Position numbers and translations under genes: made by a program. The notes beneath the pieces are model-generated. The model was not told the origin of the DNA and searched no databases. It saw only the letters and a program-made list of their open reading frames with translations. 64,000 nucleotides of DNA from Mycobacterium pseudokansasii (GTDB taxonomy: Bacteria > Actinomycetota > Actinomycetes > Mycobacteriales > Mycobacteriaceae): assembly GCF_900566075.1 (NCBI RefSeq), contig NZ_UPHU01000001.1, positions 2,108,001 through 2,172,000 of the forward strand. The letters are read 5' to 3'. Of this stretch, positions 10,821-18,875 are shown piece by piece (the first letter of the stretch is position 1; every line of letters begins with the position of its first letter).

Positions 10821-11561
10821 GTGGTTTCGAACGCTTTTACGGGCCGGGGGCCGGTAGTCGGTCTGACGACCTATCGGGAGCAGGTGCAGGCCGGCATCTG
10901 GAACGTCGCCGCGAGCTACCTGCCCGCCGACTACTCCGATGCCGTCATCATGGCGGGCGGTATCGCGGTGTTGCTGCCGCCGCAGCAGGTGGATCCCGAG
11001 ATCGCCGACCGGGTGCTGGACGGCTTGCATGCGTTGGTGATCACCGGGGGATATGACCTCGATCCCGCGGCGTACGGTCAACAACCGCATCCGGCCACCG
11101 ACCGACCGCGAACCGGCCGCGACTCCTGGGAATTCGCGTTGCTGAAGGGCGCGCTGGACCGGGGATTGCCGGTGCTCGGGATCTGCCGCGGCGTGCAGTT
11201 GCTCAACGTCGCGCTCGGCGGCACGCTGCATCAGCACCTCCCCGAGGTCATCGGCCACGGCGGGCATTGCGCGGGCAATGCGGTGTTCACCACCTTGCCG
11301 GTCAGCACGGTGCCGGGCACCCGGTTGGCCGGGCTGATCGGGGAGGCCGCCGACGTACCCTGCTATCACCATCAGGCGGTCGGCGACGTCGCGGCAGGTC
11401 TGGTGGTCAGCGCGACCGACGCCGACGGCGTGGTGGAAGCGCTGGAATTGCCCGGAAGCCGATTTGTGCTTGCAGTGCAATGGCATCCGGAGAAGGCCCT
11501 GGACGACTTGCGGTTGTTCGCCGGGCTGGTGGAGGCGGCCCGCGGGTACGCGGACCGCTGA
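10821..11561 (+). CDS. Class-I glutamine amidotransferase / peptidase C26 (Rv2859c-like)
   Basis: This 246-residue cytosolic protein belongs to the gamma-glutamyl-gamma-aminobutyrate hydrolase (PuuD-like, peptidase C26) group, which splits gamma-glutamyl amides. The catalytic Cys is in LPVLGICRGVQLLN (about residue 120). The His and Glu of the triad are in VQWHPEKAL near residues 222-224. ITGGYDLDPAAYG and YHHQAVGD are also family motifs. GTG at 10821 has a good GAGGAG site eight bases upstream. It resembles M. tuberculosis Rv2859c, which lies in the same conserved block. The Rv2859c N-terminus, as I remember it, carries translated DGGDPLRP repeats. This copy lacks them, but the same repeat DNA is found near cysG at 52.1-52.4 kb. 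The glnA4 and aldC neighbours known in M. tuberculosis are absent here. The substrate is unknown. Confidence 0.85.
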   Translation: MVSNAFTGRGPVVGLTTYREQVQAGIWNVAASYLPADYSDAVIMAGGIAVLLPPQQVDPEIADRVLDGLHALVITGGYDLDPAAYGQQPHPATDRPRTGRDSWEFALLKGALDRGLPVLGICRGVQLLNVALGGTLHQHLPEVIGHGGHCAGNAVFTTLPVSTVPGTRLAGLIGEAADVPCYHHQAVGDVAAGLVVSATDADGVVEALELPGSRFVLAVQWHPEKALDDLRLFAGLVEAARGYADR

Positions 11562-11623
11562 ATGCCTGCCCCCTGGGGCCGACACCGCAGCCGAGATCAC
11601 CAACCGCACGAGCGCGGACGCGG

Positions 11624-12793
11624 TCATCCACCCGCCGGCGACCGGGGAACGACGGTGGAACGCAGCTCGAACCGCGAAGCCGAAGGGCCGCCGCTATCTC
11701 GCCCGCCCATGCTCGTCAGCGGCACGAACGGCACGCCCGATGGCCCGACTTCCGCCGGTCCGGACAACGCAGCGCTCCAGCCGGCACCTGACGACCCCAC
11801 CGAGGGGGCGCTTGCCGACACAGCGGTCCAGGCATGCGGCACCGACAGCGCAACTAACGACATGCTGCGGCCCATGGACGCAGCCAGCCCGGCGCCGCCG
11901 CCCGCGCCGGGCGACAGCGACCCCAACAAGCGCGTCCCGTAATCGACGGCCTTCATCGCACCCGCGGCGGCCGCGGTGACCGGCGCCGTGGCCGCCTTGG
12001 CGAACCCCATGCCCTTGTCGAGGAAATTCAGCGGATACATCGCGAAATTCAACGGTACGGTGAGCGAGCTCAGTTTCGACAGCGACGTCGACACCGACGT
12101 AAGGGCGGTATCCAACGAGGTAACCGTCGCCGACGCGGACAGCCCTTGAAGCGCGTGCGGCAGCGTCGAGAGCAGCTCAGACCCCGCCAGAAGGGTCTCC
12201 TGCACCTGGGTGGCCGTTGCGGCACCGCTTGCCCGGGCGAGGCCGGCGCGTTGTCTGGCCGGCCCGGCCGGGTCGACGACGGACGGGGGCGCGGTGAACG
12301 GGGTCAGCCTGGCGGCGCTCGCGGAAGCGCCGGCATAGGCATACATCGCGACAGCGTTTTGAGCCCACATGTACTCGTATTGGGCCTCGGTGGCGGCGAT
12401 CGCCGGGCTGTTTTGACCCAGGATGTTGGTCGCGATCAGAGCCGTCAGCACTGCCCGATTGGCGGCGATCACCGGCGGCGGAACGGTTGCCGCGAACGCC
12501 GCCGCGTGAGCGGCGGCGGCCGCCTGTGCCTGGACCGCCGCCCGTTCGGCCTGGCCCGCCGTGGCGGCGAGCCACGCGGTAAAGGGTGTTACGGCTTGGG
12601 TCATCGCCGTCGCCGCCGGACCGAGCCAGTCGGCGGCCAGACCGCAGGTCGCTGAACCGATACCGCTGGCCGCCGCGTACAGCTCGGCCGACAGCGCGTC
12701 CCAGGCCGCCGCGGCGGTCAAGATGGACGCCGAACCCGGACCGGAATACCTGCGGCCGGAGTTGATTTCCGGCGGCAAACTACCGAAATCCAT
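11624..12793 (-). CDS. PPE family protein, SVP subgroup
   Basis: This is a 389-residue PPE protein, probably exported by ESX-5. The start MDFGSLPPEINS (ATG complement at 12791-12793) is preferred over an upstream ATG because it puts Pro-Pro-Glu at residues 7-9 and follows a GGGAGAA site. The PPE domain covers roughly residues 1-175, with the W-x-G-like segment ADWLGPAATAM and MWAQNAVAM. The C-terminal half is Ala/Ser/Gly-rich and carries the SVP signature (ALSVPHAW), then PFVPLTSMGGRD and RSTVVPRSPAGG at the end. These C-terminal features are shared with the next PPE gene, so the two are probably related duplicates. It faces the amidotransferase gene tail to tail with a 62-bp gap. An intact PE partner is not present, although a degenerate stretch lies upstream. 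Confidence 0.92.
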   Translation of the reverse strand: MDFGSLPPEINSGRRYSGPGSASILTAAAAWDALSAELYAAASGIGSATCGLAADWLGPAATAMTQAVTPFTAWLAATAGQAERAAVQAQAAAAAHAAAFAATVPPPVIAANRAVLTALIATNILGQNSPAIAATEAQYEYMWAQNAVAMYAYAGASASAARLTPFTAPPSVVDPAGPARQRAGLARASGAATATQVQETLLAGSELLSTLPHALQGLSASATVTSLDTALTSVSTSLSKLSSLTVPLNFAMYPLNFLDKGMGFAKAATAPVTAAAAGAMKAVDYGTRLLGSLSPGAGGGAGLAASMGRSMSLVALSVPHAWTAVSASAPSVGSSGAGWSAALSGPAEVGPSGVPFVPLTSMGGRDSGGPSASRFELRSTVVPRSPAGG

Positions 12794-13590
12794 TATTAAT
12801 TCTCCCGGGCCAGCGGACGGCCGACTGTGTCGATGATGGATTGCGTTGTGCTGCAATAGAACATGAGGATCTCCTTGAGGCATGGGTGAGCTGCGCCGGG
12901 GCGCGCCAACCGCGGCGCCGGCTTGATTCGCTCGTGTCAGTCGATTTCAGGCAGCGCGATGAGCGCGATGGGATTGCGTACGCCCATTGCGGCGATACCG
13001 CTGCCGCGGTTGAACTCTCAGCGGCGCTGACGCGGTCGTGACGAGGGGTCGCGAGGCGCCGGGAGGCGGCGCGTCAGCAGCGTGCGACGCAGAGTAGGTT
13101 CACAATGTCCTGGCTGGATACGGCGACCGCCGGCGCCGGGGCGCCCGGCACGCCCGCGGCTTGCCCGGCCGCGGTCAGTGAGGCCGGCGTCGGCAACGAC
13201 CACTGCGATGGCGCCGAACGCGACCATGTCGGTGGGCGATCACGTTTCAGGCCAGGGCTTTTGAACGGCTTATGACCCGTCGAGGAGGAGCCGTGGTCGG
13301 AATTGCCGGTGGCGCGGGTGCCAATCTCGTTGCGCTTGCGCGCCGGACCGATACCCACAGCATCGTGTGACGCCACGACCGGATCCGCCAACCACGTGGC
13401 ACGCTCGACCCGCAATGCCCAGCATCCGGCAAGGGCAGATAGCAAACTCAGAGCGGCGACAACGGCGATGGCCCGCTGCCATCGCGTTGGTTCACCCCGC
13501 CCCGCAAACTCACAGCGCACCCACTCTACCAGCGGCGGCACCGTCCGACATGCGAATGTTTGTACCGGTTTTCGGCTGCCGGCCGCGCTG
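12794..13590. other. Gene-poor 0.8-kb stretch between two PPE genes
   Basis: No convincing intact gene is seen. On the minus strand 13074-13541 is open for 155 residues, with a plausible membrane segment (AIAVVAALSLLSALAGCWAL) near its N-terminus and no recognisable domain. Its C-terminal part overlaps the PE-like remnant described separately, in another frame. Codon use in the first third is acceptable, so a small membrane protein that has decayed is possible. The rest (12794-13040) holds the promoter and ribosome site of the downstream PPE gene. Confidence 0.4.
13018..13227 (-). pseudogene. Possible frameshifted remnant of a short PE-like gene
   Basis: The minus-strand reading MVAFGAIAVVVADAG is close, in DNA and protein, to [13 protein letters not shown] in the 63-residue PE-like gene at 14838-15029. 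After that block the frame runs into an Arg-rich nonsense tail. A neighbouring frame continues with SLTAAGQAAGVPGAPAPAVAVSS and a stop. Both copies lie upstream of a PPE-SVP gene, as a PE partner would. I read this as a duplicated PE-PPE pair whose PE member was lost by frameshift. The similarity is short, so confidence is low. Confidence 0.3.
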
Positions 13591-14823
13591 CTACCCCGCG
13601 GCCGGGGGATGCATCATCACGGTTGGTCGGAACCCGTAGCGGGGGGCTTCGGCGAAACCGCGACCGCCCAGGCTGCTCAGCGGCATTCCGCCGAGCATGC
13701 TGGGCGTTGCTCCCGGCAACGCCGGCGCGGCGCCGGTGACTTGTGACGGCAACGCCGACGCGGCGGCACCGAACGACGATGTCGCCGTCCAGGTAGGCGG
13801 CACCGACAACGGTCCGATCGTCGCGGCATTGCCCACTCCCGCCGACACCGCGCTACCGAGTCCGCTCGCGGCGCCGAGCTCGCTTGCGGCGGACACGGCG
13901 GCCTCCTCGACCGCCTCGGCGGCCGCGCTGGCGCCTTGCAGGCCGACAGCATCGGCCAGCGTGCCCAAAAAACTACCCGGCGTGTAGAAGCCGGACGAGA
14001 GGGCGCTGAAGTAGACGCTGCTCAGTGCCACGCCAAGCGGCGATCCATCGGCTCCGGACAGGAAATTGAGAATGCCTGCCGGGCTGGATAAGTCGGCTCC
14101 CGTGAGGCCGATCCAATTCTGCATGCCGGACCCGTCCAGTCCGAGCAATCCGAGCAGATCGGTGCCGGTCGTGCTCGCTCCGGCGGGTGCGGCCAGGCCC
14201 TGCAGTGCGCCGGGCACGGTCTGCATGACTTGCGACAACGCGGCCTGACTGGCCGCGCTGGTCCCCGATGCGGCCTGGATAAGGGCGCCACCGTCGCCAT
14301 TGGTGGTCACGGGTGCATCGGCGAACGGGGTCAATTGTGATGCCGCAGCCGAGGAGCCGGCGTAGCCGTACATCGCCGCGGCGTCTTGAGCCCACATCTC
14401 GCCGTAGAGCGCCTCGGTAGCCGCGATAGCGGGGGTGTTTTGGCCGAGCAGGTTGGTTGCGGCCAGCGAGGCCAACAGGGCACGGTTGGCCGCGATCACC
14501 GCCGGGGGCACCGTCATGGCGAACGCAGCCTCGTATGCCGCGGCAGCGGCTTTGGCTTGGCCCGACGCCCGTAGTGCCGCCGACGCGGTGCTCGCCAGCC
14601 ACGCGACGTAGGGGCCGCCGGCTGCGGCCATGGCTGCCGATGCCGGCCCCCGCCACGGCCCGCTCGTCATGCCTGCGATCACTGTCCCATATTCCCTTGC
14701 AGTCAAGCTCAATTCGCTGGCCAGGCCGTCCCAGGCCAGCGCGGCGGCCAGCATCGGGCCGCAGCCCGGGCCGGTGTACATGCGTGCGGAGTTGACTTCC
14801 GGCGGCAGCGTTGCGTAATCCAT
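13591..14823 (-). CDS. PPE family protein, SVP subgroup
   Basis: This 410-residue PPE protein begins [20 protein letters not shown], with Pro-Pro-Glu at residues 7-9, after a strong GAGGAGG site. The N-terminal helical domain (about 1-175) has [11 protein letters not shown] as its W-x-G turn and [15 protein letters not shown]. The tail carries the SVP motif (PLSVPPTW) and ends [37 protein letters not shown], similar to the other SVP gene at 11624-12793. It begins 14 bp after the stop of a short PE-like gene, the normal PE-PPE operon arrangement, so the two are probably co-translated and secreted as a pair through a type VII system. The specific role is unknown. The protein lacks MPTR repeats. 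Confidence 0.93.
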   Translation of the reverse strand: MDYATLPPEVNSARMYTGPGCGPMLAAALAWDGLASELSLTAREYGTVIAGMTSGPWRGPASAAMAAAGGPYVAWLASTASAALRASGQAKAAAAAYEAAFAMTVPPAVIAANRALLASLAATNLLGQNTPAIAATEALYGEMWAQDAAAMYGYAGSSAAASQLTPFADAPVTTNGDGGALIQAASGTSAASQAALSQVMQTVPGALQGLAAPAGASTTGTDLLGLLGLDGSGMQNWIGLTGADLSSPAGILNFLSGADGSPLGVALSSVYFSALSSGFYTPGSFLGTLADAVGLQGASAAAEAVEEAAVSAASELGAASGLGSAVSAGVGNAATIGPLSVPPTWTATSSFGAAASALPSQVTGAAPALPGATPSMLGGMPLSSLGGRGFAEAPRYGFRPTVMMHPPAAG

Positions 14824-14837
14824 TGCTCTACACCTCC

Positions 14838-15029
14838 TCAGGCAGTGACGGCTGCGTTGGCCACCGCGCAGACCGCACGGGTCATCTGGCCCGGCACGAC
14901 GAATTGCATTGTGGTTAAAGCCGATGCATAGGCGACGACGGCGTCGGCCACCACTGCGACCGCTCCAAACGATTGCCGGTTATGGGCGGCTGCGGACGGT
15001 GTTTCCGGTAGGATATGAACGAATGGCAT
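14838..15029 (-). CDS. Short PE-like protein paired with PPE-SVP
   Basis: This encodes 63 residues beginning [15 protein letters not shown]. The Pro-Glu pair at residues 8-9, the M-x-F-V start and the following Ala-rich helix fit the start of a PE domain (MSFVxxxPExLxAAA). The full PE domain is about 100 residues. Here the protein ends soon after a VVP segment that matches the PE turn, so it is a PE domain cut to its first helix and part of its second. The ATG at 15027-15029 follows GGAAG at a good distance, and the stop lies 14 bp from the PPE-SVP start. A longer ATG at 15134 is less likely because the extension is Arg-rich. It could be a functional mini-PE or a truncated relic kept for translational coupling. 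Confidence 0.55.
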   Translation of the reverse strand: MPFVHILPETPSAAAHNRQSFGAVAVVADAVVAYASALTTMQFVVPGQMTRAVCAVANAAVTA

Positions 15030-15562
15030 GGGTTGCTTCCTTCGGATGTGGTTCCGGAGCCGGCGTCGGTGCGCACGGCCGGAGTGCACGACAACGACAC
15101 GCCGCCGTGCATGAACGATGGCTTGCTGAACCATGTTTCAGTTCAGCAAGCAGGTGAGCGGTGATTCATCCCACGGCAGGGCAAAGCCCCGTTCAGCGGG
15201 CTCCCGCTTGAAAGATCCTGGTGTGCAACGGTTGCCAGGCCAACCTAATGTCACATCGGCGGCAGCACGGTGGCGACCGCGGCTTGAGATATACCCAAGC
15301 CGATTGTCCGACACCGGTCAGTCGCGGCATCCGGCCGCAGCCGTCCATTTCTCCTCGACCTGACCACAGGTAGCGATGCGGCGCGGCGGCTTACTCGCGG
15401 CCACAGCCGGGCACGGGCGCGGCGGGAGCCGGCGAATTGAAGCACCGGCCATGGCTTCACCTCAAGTTTCCGAAGCGTTCGTAGAATTCACATAACTACA
15501 CTCGCCGTCCAGATGCAATCGGTTCGCAGGACAAAATTGCGAACAAAGTGCGGAAGCTGATG
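15030..15562. other. Intergenic region upstream of the PE-PPE pair
   Basis: About 530 bp lie between the PE-like gene and the end of the phosphodiesterase gene. Part of it (about 15440-15540) is AT-richer than the surroundings. It presumably holds the promoter of the minus-strand PE-PPE pair and the end of the hydrogenase-island transcript. Apart from the inverted repeat at 15121-15151 I see no structured element and no supported gene. Confidence 0.5.
15121..15151. promoter_or_regulatory. Inverted repeat upstream of the PE-PPE pair
   Basis: GCTTGCTGAAC (15121-15131) and GTTCAGCAAGC (15141-15151) are perfect 11-base inverted repeats separated by nine bases. They lie about 92 bp upstream of the PE-like start. 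The spacing suits either a dimeric repressor site or a leader hairpin. No regulator can be named. Confidence 0.4.
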
Positions 15563-16693
15563 TCAGCCCGCGAAGGCGATCAACGGGATCGCCATCTCGG
15601 CGTCTGTGGCCGCACCGTGAAATCCGATGAGCCGAGCCGTTTCCGGAGGTTCGTGGCCCGTTGCCAGCACGGCCGTTTCGCCGCGGCTGATGACGACGAC
15701 GTCGCCGATCCGCGGCAGGTGCCGTGGAGTCACCGGGCCGAACAGTCCCGTCGCCACCGCCTCCTGGCGGCTGTGCACATCCGCCCGGCCGGCCAGCACT
15801 TCTCTCCAGCTGGCCAGCACATCGCCGGTAGCGCCGGGTTGGGTGTGCAGGTAGCGCACCCGCGGTTCGCCGGCTACCACGCGGATTCCCGCCCTCAGCC
15901 GCGGGTCGGCATCGAGGTCGAGCCGCGCATCCGCGGGCACGTTAAGGCCGCCGTGGTCGGCGGTCACCAGCAGCGCCGCATCCGTGGGCAGCGCCTCGAC
16001 CAGGCGGGTCAGCAGGTTGTCGATGTTGCTCGCCGCGGCGTGCCATTGCTCCGAACCGATGCCGAACAGGTGTGCCGCGGTGTCGAGTTCGGCGGTGTAG
16101 CCGTAGACCAGCCCGGGGGCCGCGGCCAATTCGACCGCTATCTGGCTGGCGTAGTCCTGGCCGTGCCGCGTCGGGCGAAGCTGCGCGCCACGGTATGCGG
16201 CGGCGGTCAGACCGCTACCTAGAAACCACTCCGGCAACACGGCGCGCGCCTCGACGCCGGCCCGGGTGAGCCGCTCGAACCAGGTGGGCAGCGGTTGCCA
16301 TTGGGTGTGCGGCGGATCGTCGCGCCACCGGATGTGGTTGAGCACCGTGTCGGTGCCGGGAACGTTGAGCGTGAAGCCTAAAATGCCATGCTCGCCGGGC
16401 TGGGCTCCGGTGGTCAAGGAGACCAGGTTGGTGGGTGTGGTTGACGGGAACGCGCAGACGAGGTGGCTGAGCCGCCCGGTGGCGCCGGCCAGGATGGTGG
16501 CGAGAAGCGGTGCGTCGCAGGCCAATTCGGGCAGCAGGTGCCAGCCCAACCCGTCGACGAGGATCACCAGGACGCGACCGACGCGGCCGACCGGTTCCAC
16601 CAACCCCAGCTTGTCGACCGCTCCGGAGACCCCGAGCAAGGCGGCCGCGGCGGGCAGCACGTCGCAGATCGAACCGGTCGTCACACTACACAC
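15563..16693 (-). CDS. Alkaline-phosphatase-superfamily phosphodiesterase/nucleotide pyrophosphatase
   Basis: This 376-residue predicted cytosolic hydrolase belongs to the type I phosphodiesterase/nucleotide pyrophosphatase family. Metal-ligand motifs are visible in order: VILVDGLGW (first Asp, about residue 47), the Thr nucleophile region FPSTTPTNLVSLTTG (about 85), AELDTAAHLFG (Asp and His, about 205) and LVTADHGGLN (Asp-His, about 250). No signal peptide or membrane segment is seen. GTG at 16693 gives the longest reading; GTG at 16684 (VTTGSICDV) is an alternative. It overlaps the upstream DUF6390-like gene by a few bases and is the last gene of the hydrogenase run, so it is probably co-transcribed. 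Whether it acts in hydrogenase biogenesis is unknown, and its substrate cannot be read from the sequence. Confidence 0.8.
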   Translation of the reverse strand: MCSVTTGSICDVLPAAAALLGVSGAVDKLGLVEPVGRVGRVLVILVDGLGWHLLPELACDAPLLATILAGATGRLSHLVCAFPSTTPTNLVSLTTGAQPGEHGILGFTLNVPGTDTVLNHIRWRDDPPHTQWQPLPTWFERLTRAGVEARAVLPEWFLGSGLTAAAYRGAQLRPTRHGQDYASQIAVELAAAPGLVYGYTAELDTAAHLFGIGSEQWHAAASNIDNLLTRLVEALPTDAALLVTADHGGLNVPADARLDLDADPRLRAGIRVVAGEPRVRYLHTQPGATGDVLASWREVLAGRADVHSRQEAVATGLFGPVTPRHLPRIGDVVVISRGETAVLATGHEPPETARLIGFHGAATDAEMAIPLIAFAG

Positions 16694-17429
16694 GCGCCAG
16701 GCGCCGGCTGGTCACCCGCAGTTGTCGATCGGTGCTGTCGGCCAGCGCGCGCACCTGGTGCGGCCGCAGCCGCCCGCACAGCCGGCTCCAGTGCACGGCG
16801 ACGTCGTCGCCGGCGGCAACGTCGGGCACCGCGCTGTACCCGTCGGCCCAGATGTCGAGCACCCGCGCCGCGGGCTCGGACAAACCCAGCGTCGCGCCGT
16901 CCCAAACCAGCCTTCGGCAACGGATTTCGACGACATCGCCGGTGCGGGAAAGGACTGTGCCCCAGGTGATCCGGCAGTTGTCCAAGACACTCAACGGGTG
17001 CTCGTCCATGCCCCGGCCCAGGAACCGGGTCCACGGATAGACGCCGAGGACATGAAAGCAGTGGTTGGCGGCGGCCTCGTCGGCCAGCTGCGGTGTGAGG
17101 TGCGACCAGTAGCGTCCCGCCTGCGGCCCGATGATGGCCAGCAGTTCGTCGAAGAACCGGCCGGGATCGAGGTCGGCGCCGATACCACCGCCATGCCAAT
17201 ACGATTCGACCAGCCGGTAGTCCAGCGGGTCGGAGATGCCGGTCAGGCGTGACAGCACCCGCAGGTACGGCCAGGCCCCGGAGAACTTCGCCGCCGCCAC
17301 CCGCACGTCGTCGGCCGAGCCGTCGCGCAGGGTGGCTCCCAGCGGGGGACCGCAATAGCCCAGCGCGTTGGGGGCATAGGCATACCGGGCGAACATCTCG
17401 GCGCCCGGCTCCACGCCGCGTCCGGCCAC
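16686..17429 (-). CDS. DUF6390-like hydrogenase-cluster protein
   Basis: A 247-residue soluble protein with no catalytic motif I can identify. It starts RYAYAPNALGYCGPP and contains YWHGGGIG, HCFHVLGVYPWTRFLG and NCRITWGTV. Several conserved-looking Cys, His and Trp residues are present but there is no classical CxxC cluster. I recall proteins of this kind being annotated DUF6390 and found beside actinobacterial hydrogenase genes; that is from memory. It lies 2 bp downstream of the hypD stop and overlaps the phosphodiesterase start, so it is part of the maturation operon. The HCFHVLGVYPW segment might bind metal or a cluster precursor, but that is only a suggestion. Confidence 0.7.
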   Translation of the reverse strand: MAGRGVEPGAEMFARYAYAPNALGYCGPPLGATLRDGSADDVRVAAAKFSGAWPYLRVLSRLTGISDPLDYRLVESYWHGGGIGADLDPGRFFDELLAIIGPQAGRYWSHLTPQLADEAAANHCFHVLGVYPWTRFLGRGMDEHPLSVLDNCRITWGTVLSRTGDVVEIRCRRLVWDGATLGLSEPAARVLDIWADGYSAVPDVAAGDDVAVHWSRLCGRLRPHQVRALADSTDRQLRVTSRRLARV

Positions 17430-17431
17430 TG

Positions 17432-18571
17432 TTACCCCCGCCCCGAAGACCCCACCAGTTTGACGGCGTCACGGTGCATGCGACCGAAGTTGTAGTAGGC
17501 GGCACACGCGCCCTCCGGCGACACCATGCAGGTTCCGATGGGTGTCTCCGGGGTGCACGCGGTGCCGAAAACCTTGCATTCCCAGGGCTTGAGCACACCT
17601 TTGAGCACCTCGCCGCATTGGCACGCTTTCGGGTCGGCCACCCGCACGCCGGGCATCGCGAACCGCAGTTCGGCGTCGAAGTCGGCGAAATCGTCGTGCA
17701 GCCGCAGCGCGCTTTGGGAGATGAAACCCAGGCCGCGCCATTCGAAGTGCGGGCGCAACGCGAACACCTTGCCCATCAGCGCCAGCGCGGCCGGGTTGCC
17801 CTGCTCGGGCACCACCCGCTTGTACTGGTTTTCCACCTCGCAGCGGCCCTCGCGGATCTGGCGCAGCAGCATCGCCACCGACGCCAAGATGTCCAGTGGC
17901 TCAAACCCGGAGACCACCAACGGCTTACCGTAGACCTGCGGCACGAACCGGTACGGCCGGTTGCCCACCACAGTCGAAACATGGCCGGGGCCAATGAAAC
18001 CCGACAGCCGCAGGTCCGGTGATTCCAAGATGGCCTTGATCGGCGGCACGATCGTGACGTGGTTGCAGAACACACTGAAGTTTCGCAACGCCAGGTCGCG
18101 GGCGCGCACCAGCGTGACCGCCGTCGACGGCGCGGTGGTCTCGAAGCCGATCGCGAAGAACACCACCTGTCTGTCCGGGGTGTCGACCGCGATCTTGAGC
18201 GCGTCCAGCGGCGAATAGACGAAGCGCACATCGGCGCCGCGAGCCTTGGCATCCAGCAGGCTGCCGGCCGAGCCGGGCACTCGCATCATGTCGCCGAAGC
18301 AGGTGAAGACGACGTCGGGCTGGCCGGCCAGCCACATCGCGTCGTCGATGCGACCCATCGGGATCACGCACACCGGGCAACCGGGGCCGTGCACCAGTTC
18401 GACGTTGTCGGGGAGCAGATGTTCGATCCCGTGCCGATAGATGGTGTGGGTGTGCCCGCCACAGACCTCCATGAACTTGAAGTGTTCGGGCCCGGAGCCG
18501 GCCAGATGCTCGATCACCGTCAGCAGTTTGCGCGCCGCGGCCGGATCGCGGAATTCATCGACGAATTTCAT
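17432..18571 (-). CDS. hypD: Hydrogenase maturation protein HypD
   Basis: HypD is the iron-sulfur scaffold on which, with HypC, the Fe(CN)2CO moiety of the [NiFe] centre is assembled. The 379-residue length is standard. Family motifs are all present: CGGHTHTIYRHG near residue 40, GPGCPVCV near residue 70, CFGDMMRVPGS, FFAIGFETTAPSTA around residue 150, and a C-terminal Cys-rich section (CQCGEVLKG, ECKVFGTACTPETPIGTCMVSPEGACAAYY) that binds the [4Fe-4S] cluster. I start at MKFVDEFRD (complement of 18569-18571). An upstream in-frame ATG would add 47 Arg-rich residues overlapping hypC. It follows hypC by 16 bp and precedes the DUF6390-like gene by 2 bp. Confidence 0.95.
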   Translation of the reverse strand: MKFVDEFRDPAAARKLLTVIEHLAGSGPEHFKFMEVCGGHTHTIYRHGIEHLLPDNVELVHGPGCPVCVIPMGRIDDAMWLAGQPDVVFTCFGDMMRVPGSAGSLLDAKARGADVRFVYSPLDALKIAVDTPDRQVVFFAIGFETTAPSTAVTLVRARDLALRNFSVFCNHVTIVPPIKAILESPDLRLSGFIGPGHVSTVVGNRPYRFVPQVYGKPLVVSGFEPLDILASVAMLLRQIREGRCEVENQYKRVVPEQGNPAALALMGKVFALRPHFEWRGLGFISQSALRLHDDFADFDAELRFAMPGVRVADPKACQCGEVLKGVLKPWECKVFGTACTPETPIGTCMVSPEGACAAYYNFGRMHRDAVKLVGSSGRG

Positions 18572-18587
18572 GGTGTGGCACCCCTGT

Positions 18588-18860
18588 TCAGATGATCGCC
18601 GACGAATCGAAGGCTTGCATTTCGGTGGCGTAGGCGTCGCCCAGCTTCTGGATCGCGTCCAGGGTGAGCAGCGCCTCGGTCTCGTCGATCTTCGCCATCG
18701 CGAAACCGACATGGATGAGCACCCAGTCGTCCGGCTGCGGCATGTCCTCGTCGAGTAGCCGCACGCTGATCGTCCGCTGCACTCCGCTGACGTCGACTTT
18801 TGCCAGATAGTTTGCCGGGTCGATGATCTCGACGATCCGTCCCGGAATGCCCAGGCACAT
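18588..18860 (-). CDS. hypC: Hydrogenase maturation chaperone HypC (first copy)
   Basis: A 90-residue HypC/HupF chaperone that shuttles the iron centre from HypD to the large-subunit precursor. It starts MCLGIPGRIVEI, so the essential Cys is residue 2, and continues with VDVSGVQRTISV and the DWVLIHVGFAM beta-barrel segment. A C-terminal helix follows (TLDAIQKLGDAYATEMQ). It lies between hypE (16 bp) and hypD (16 bp), the usual hypC-hypD order. A second hypC is at 23705-23962 and a third HypC-like domain is fused to a SIS domain at 20647-21363. This cluster therefore has three versions, which could serve different partners. Confidence 0.95.
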   Translation of the reverse strand: MCLGIPGRIVEIIDPANYLAKVDVSGVQRTISVRLLDEDMPQPDDWVLIHVGFAMAKIDETEALLTLDAIQKLGDAYATEMQAFDSSAII

Positions 18861-18875
18861 ATCGGCTCCTTTAGG

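Noticed and set aside
12146..12655. Plus-strand ORF of 169 codons opposite the first PPE-SVP gene
   Set aside because: It is Arg/Gly-rich shadow coding with no domain. The PPE motif, SVP motif and ribosome site support the minus strand.
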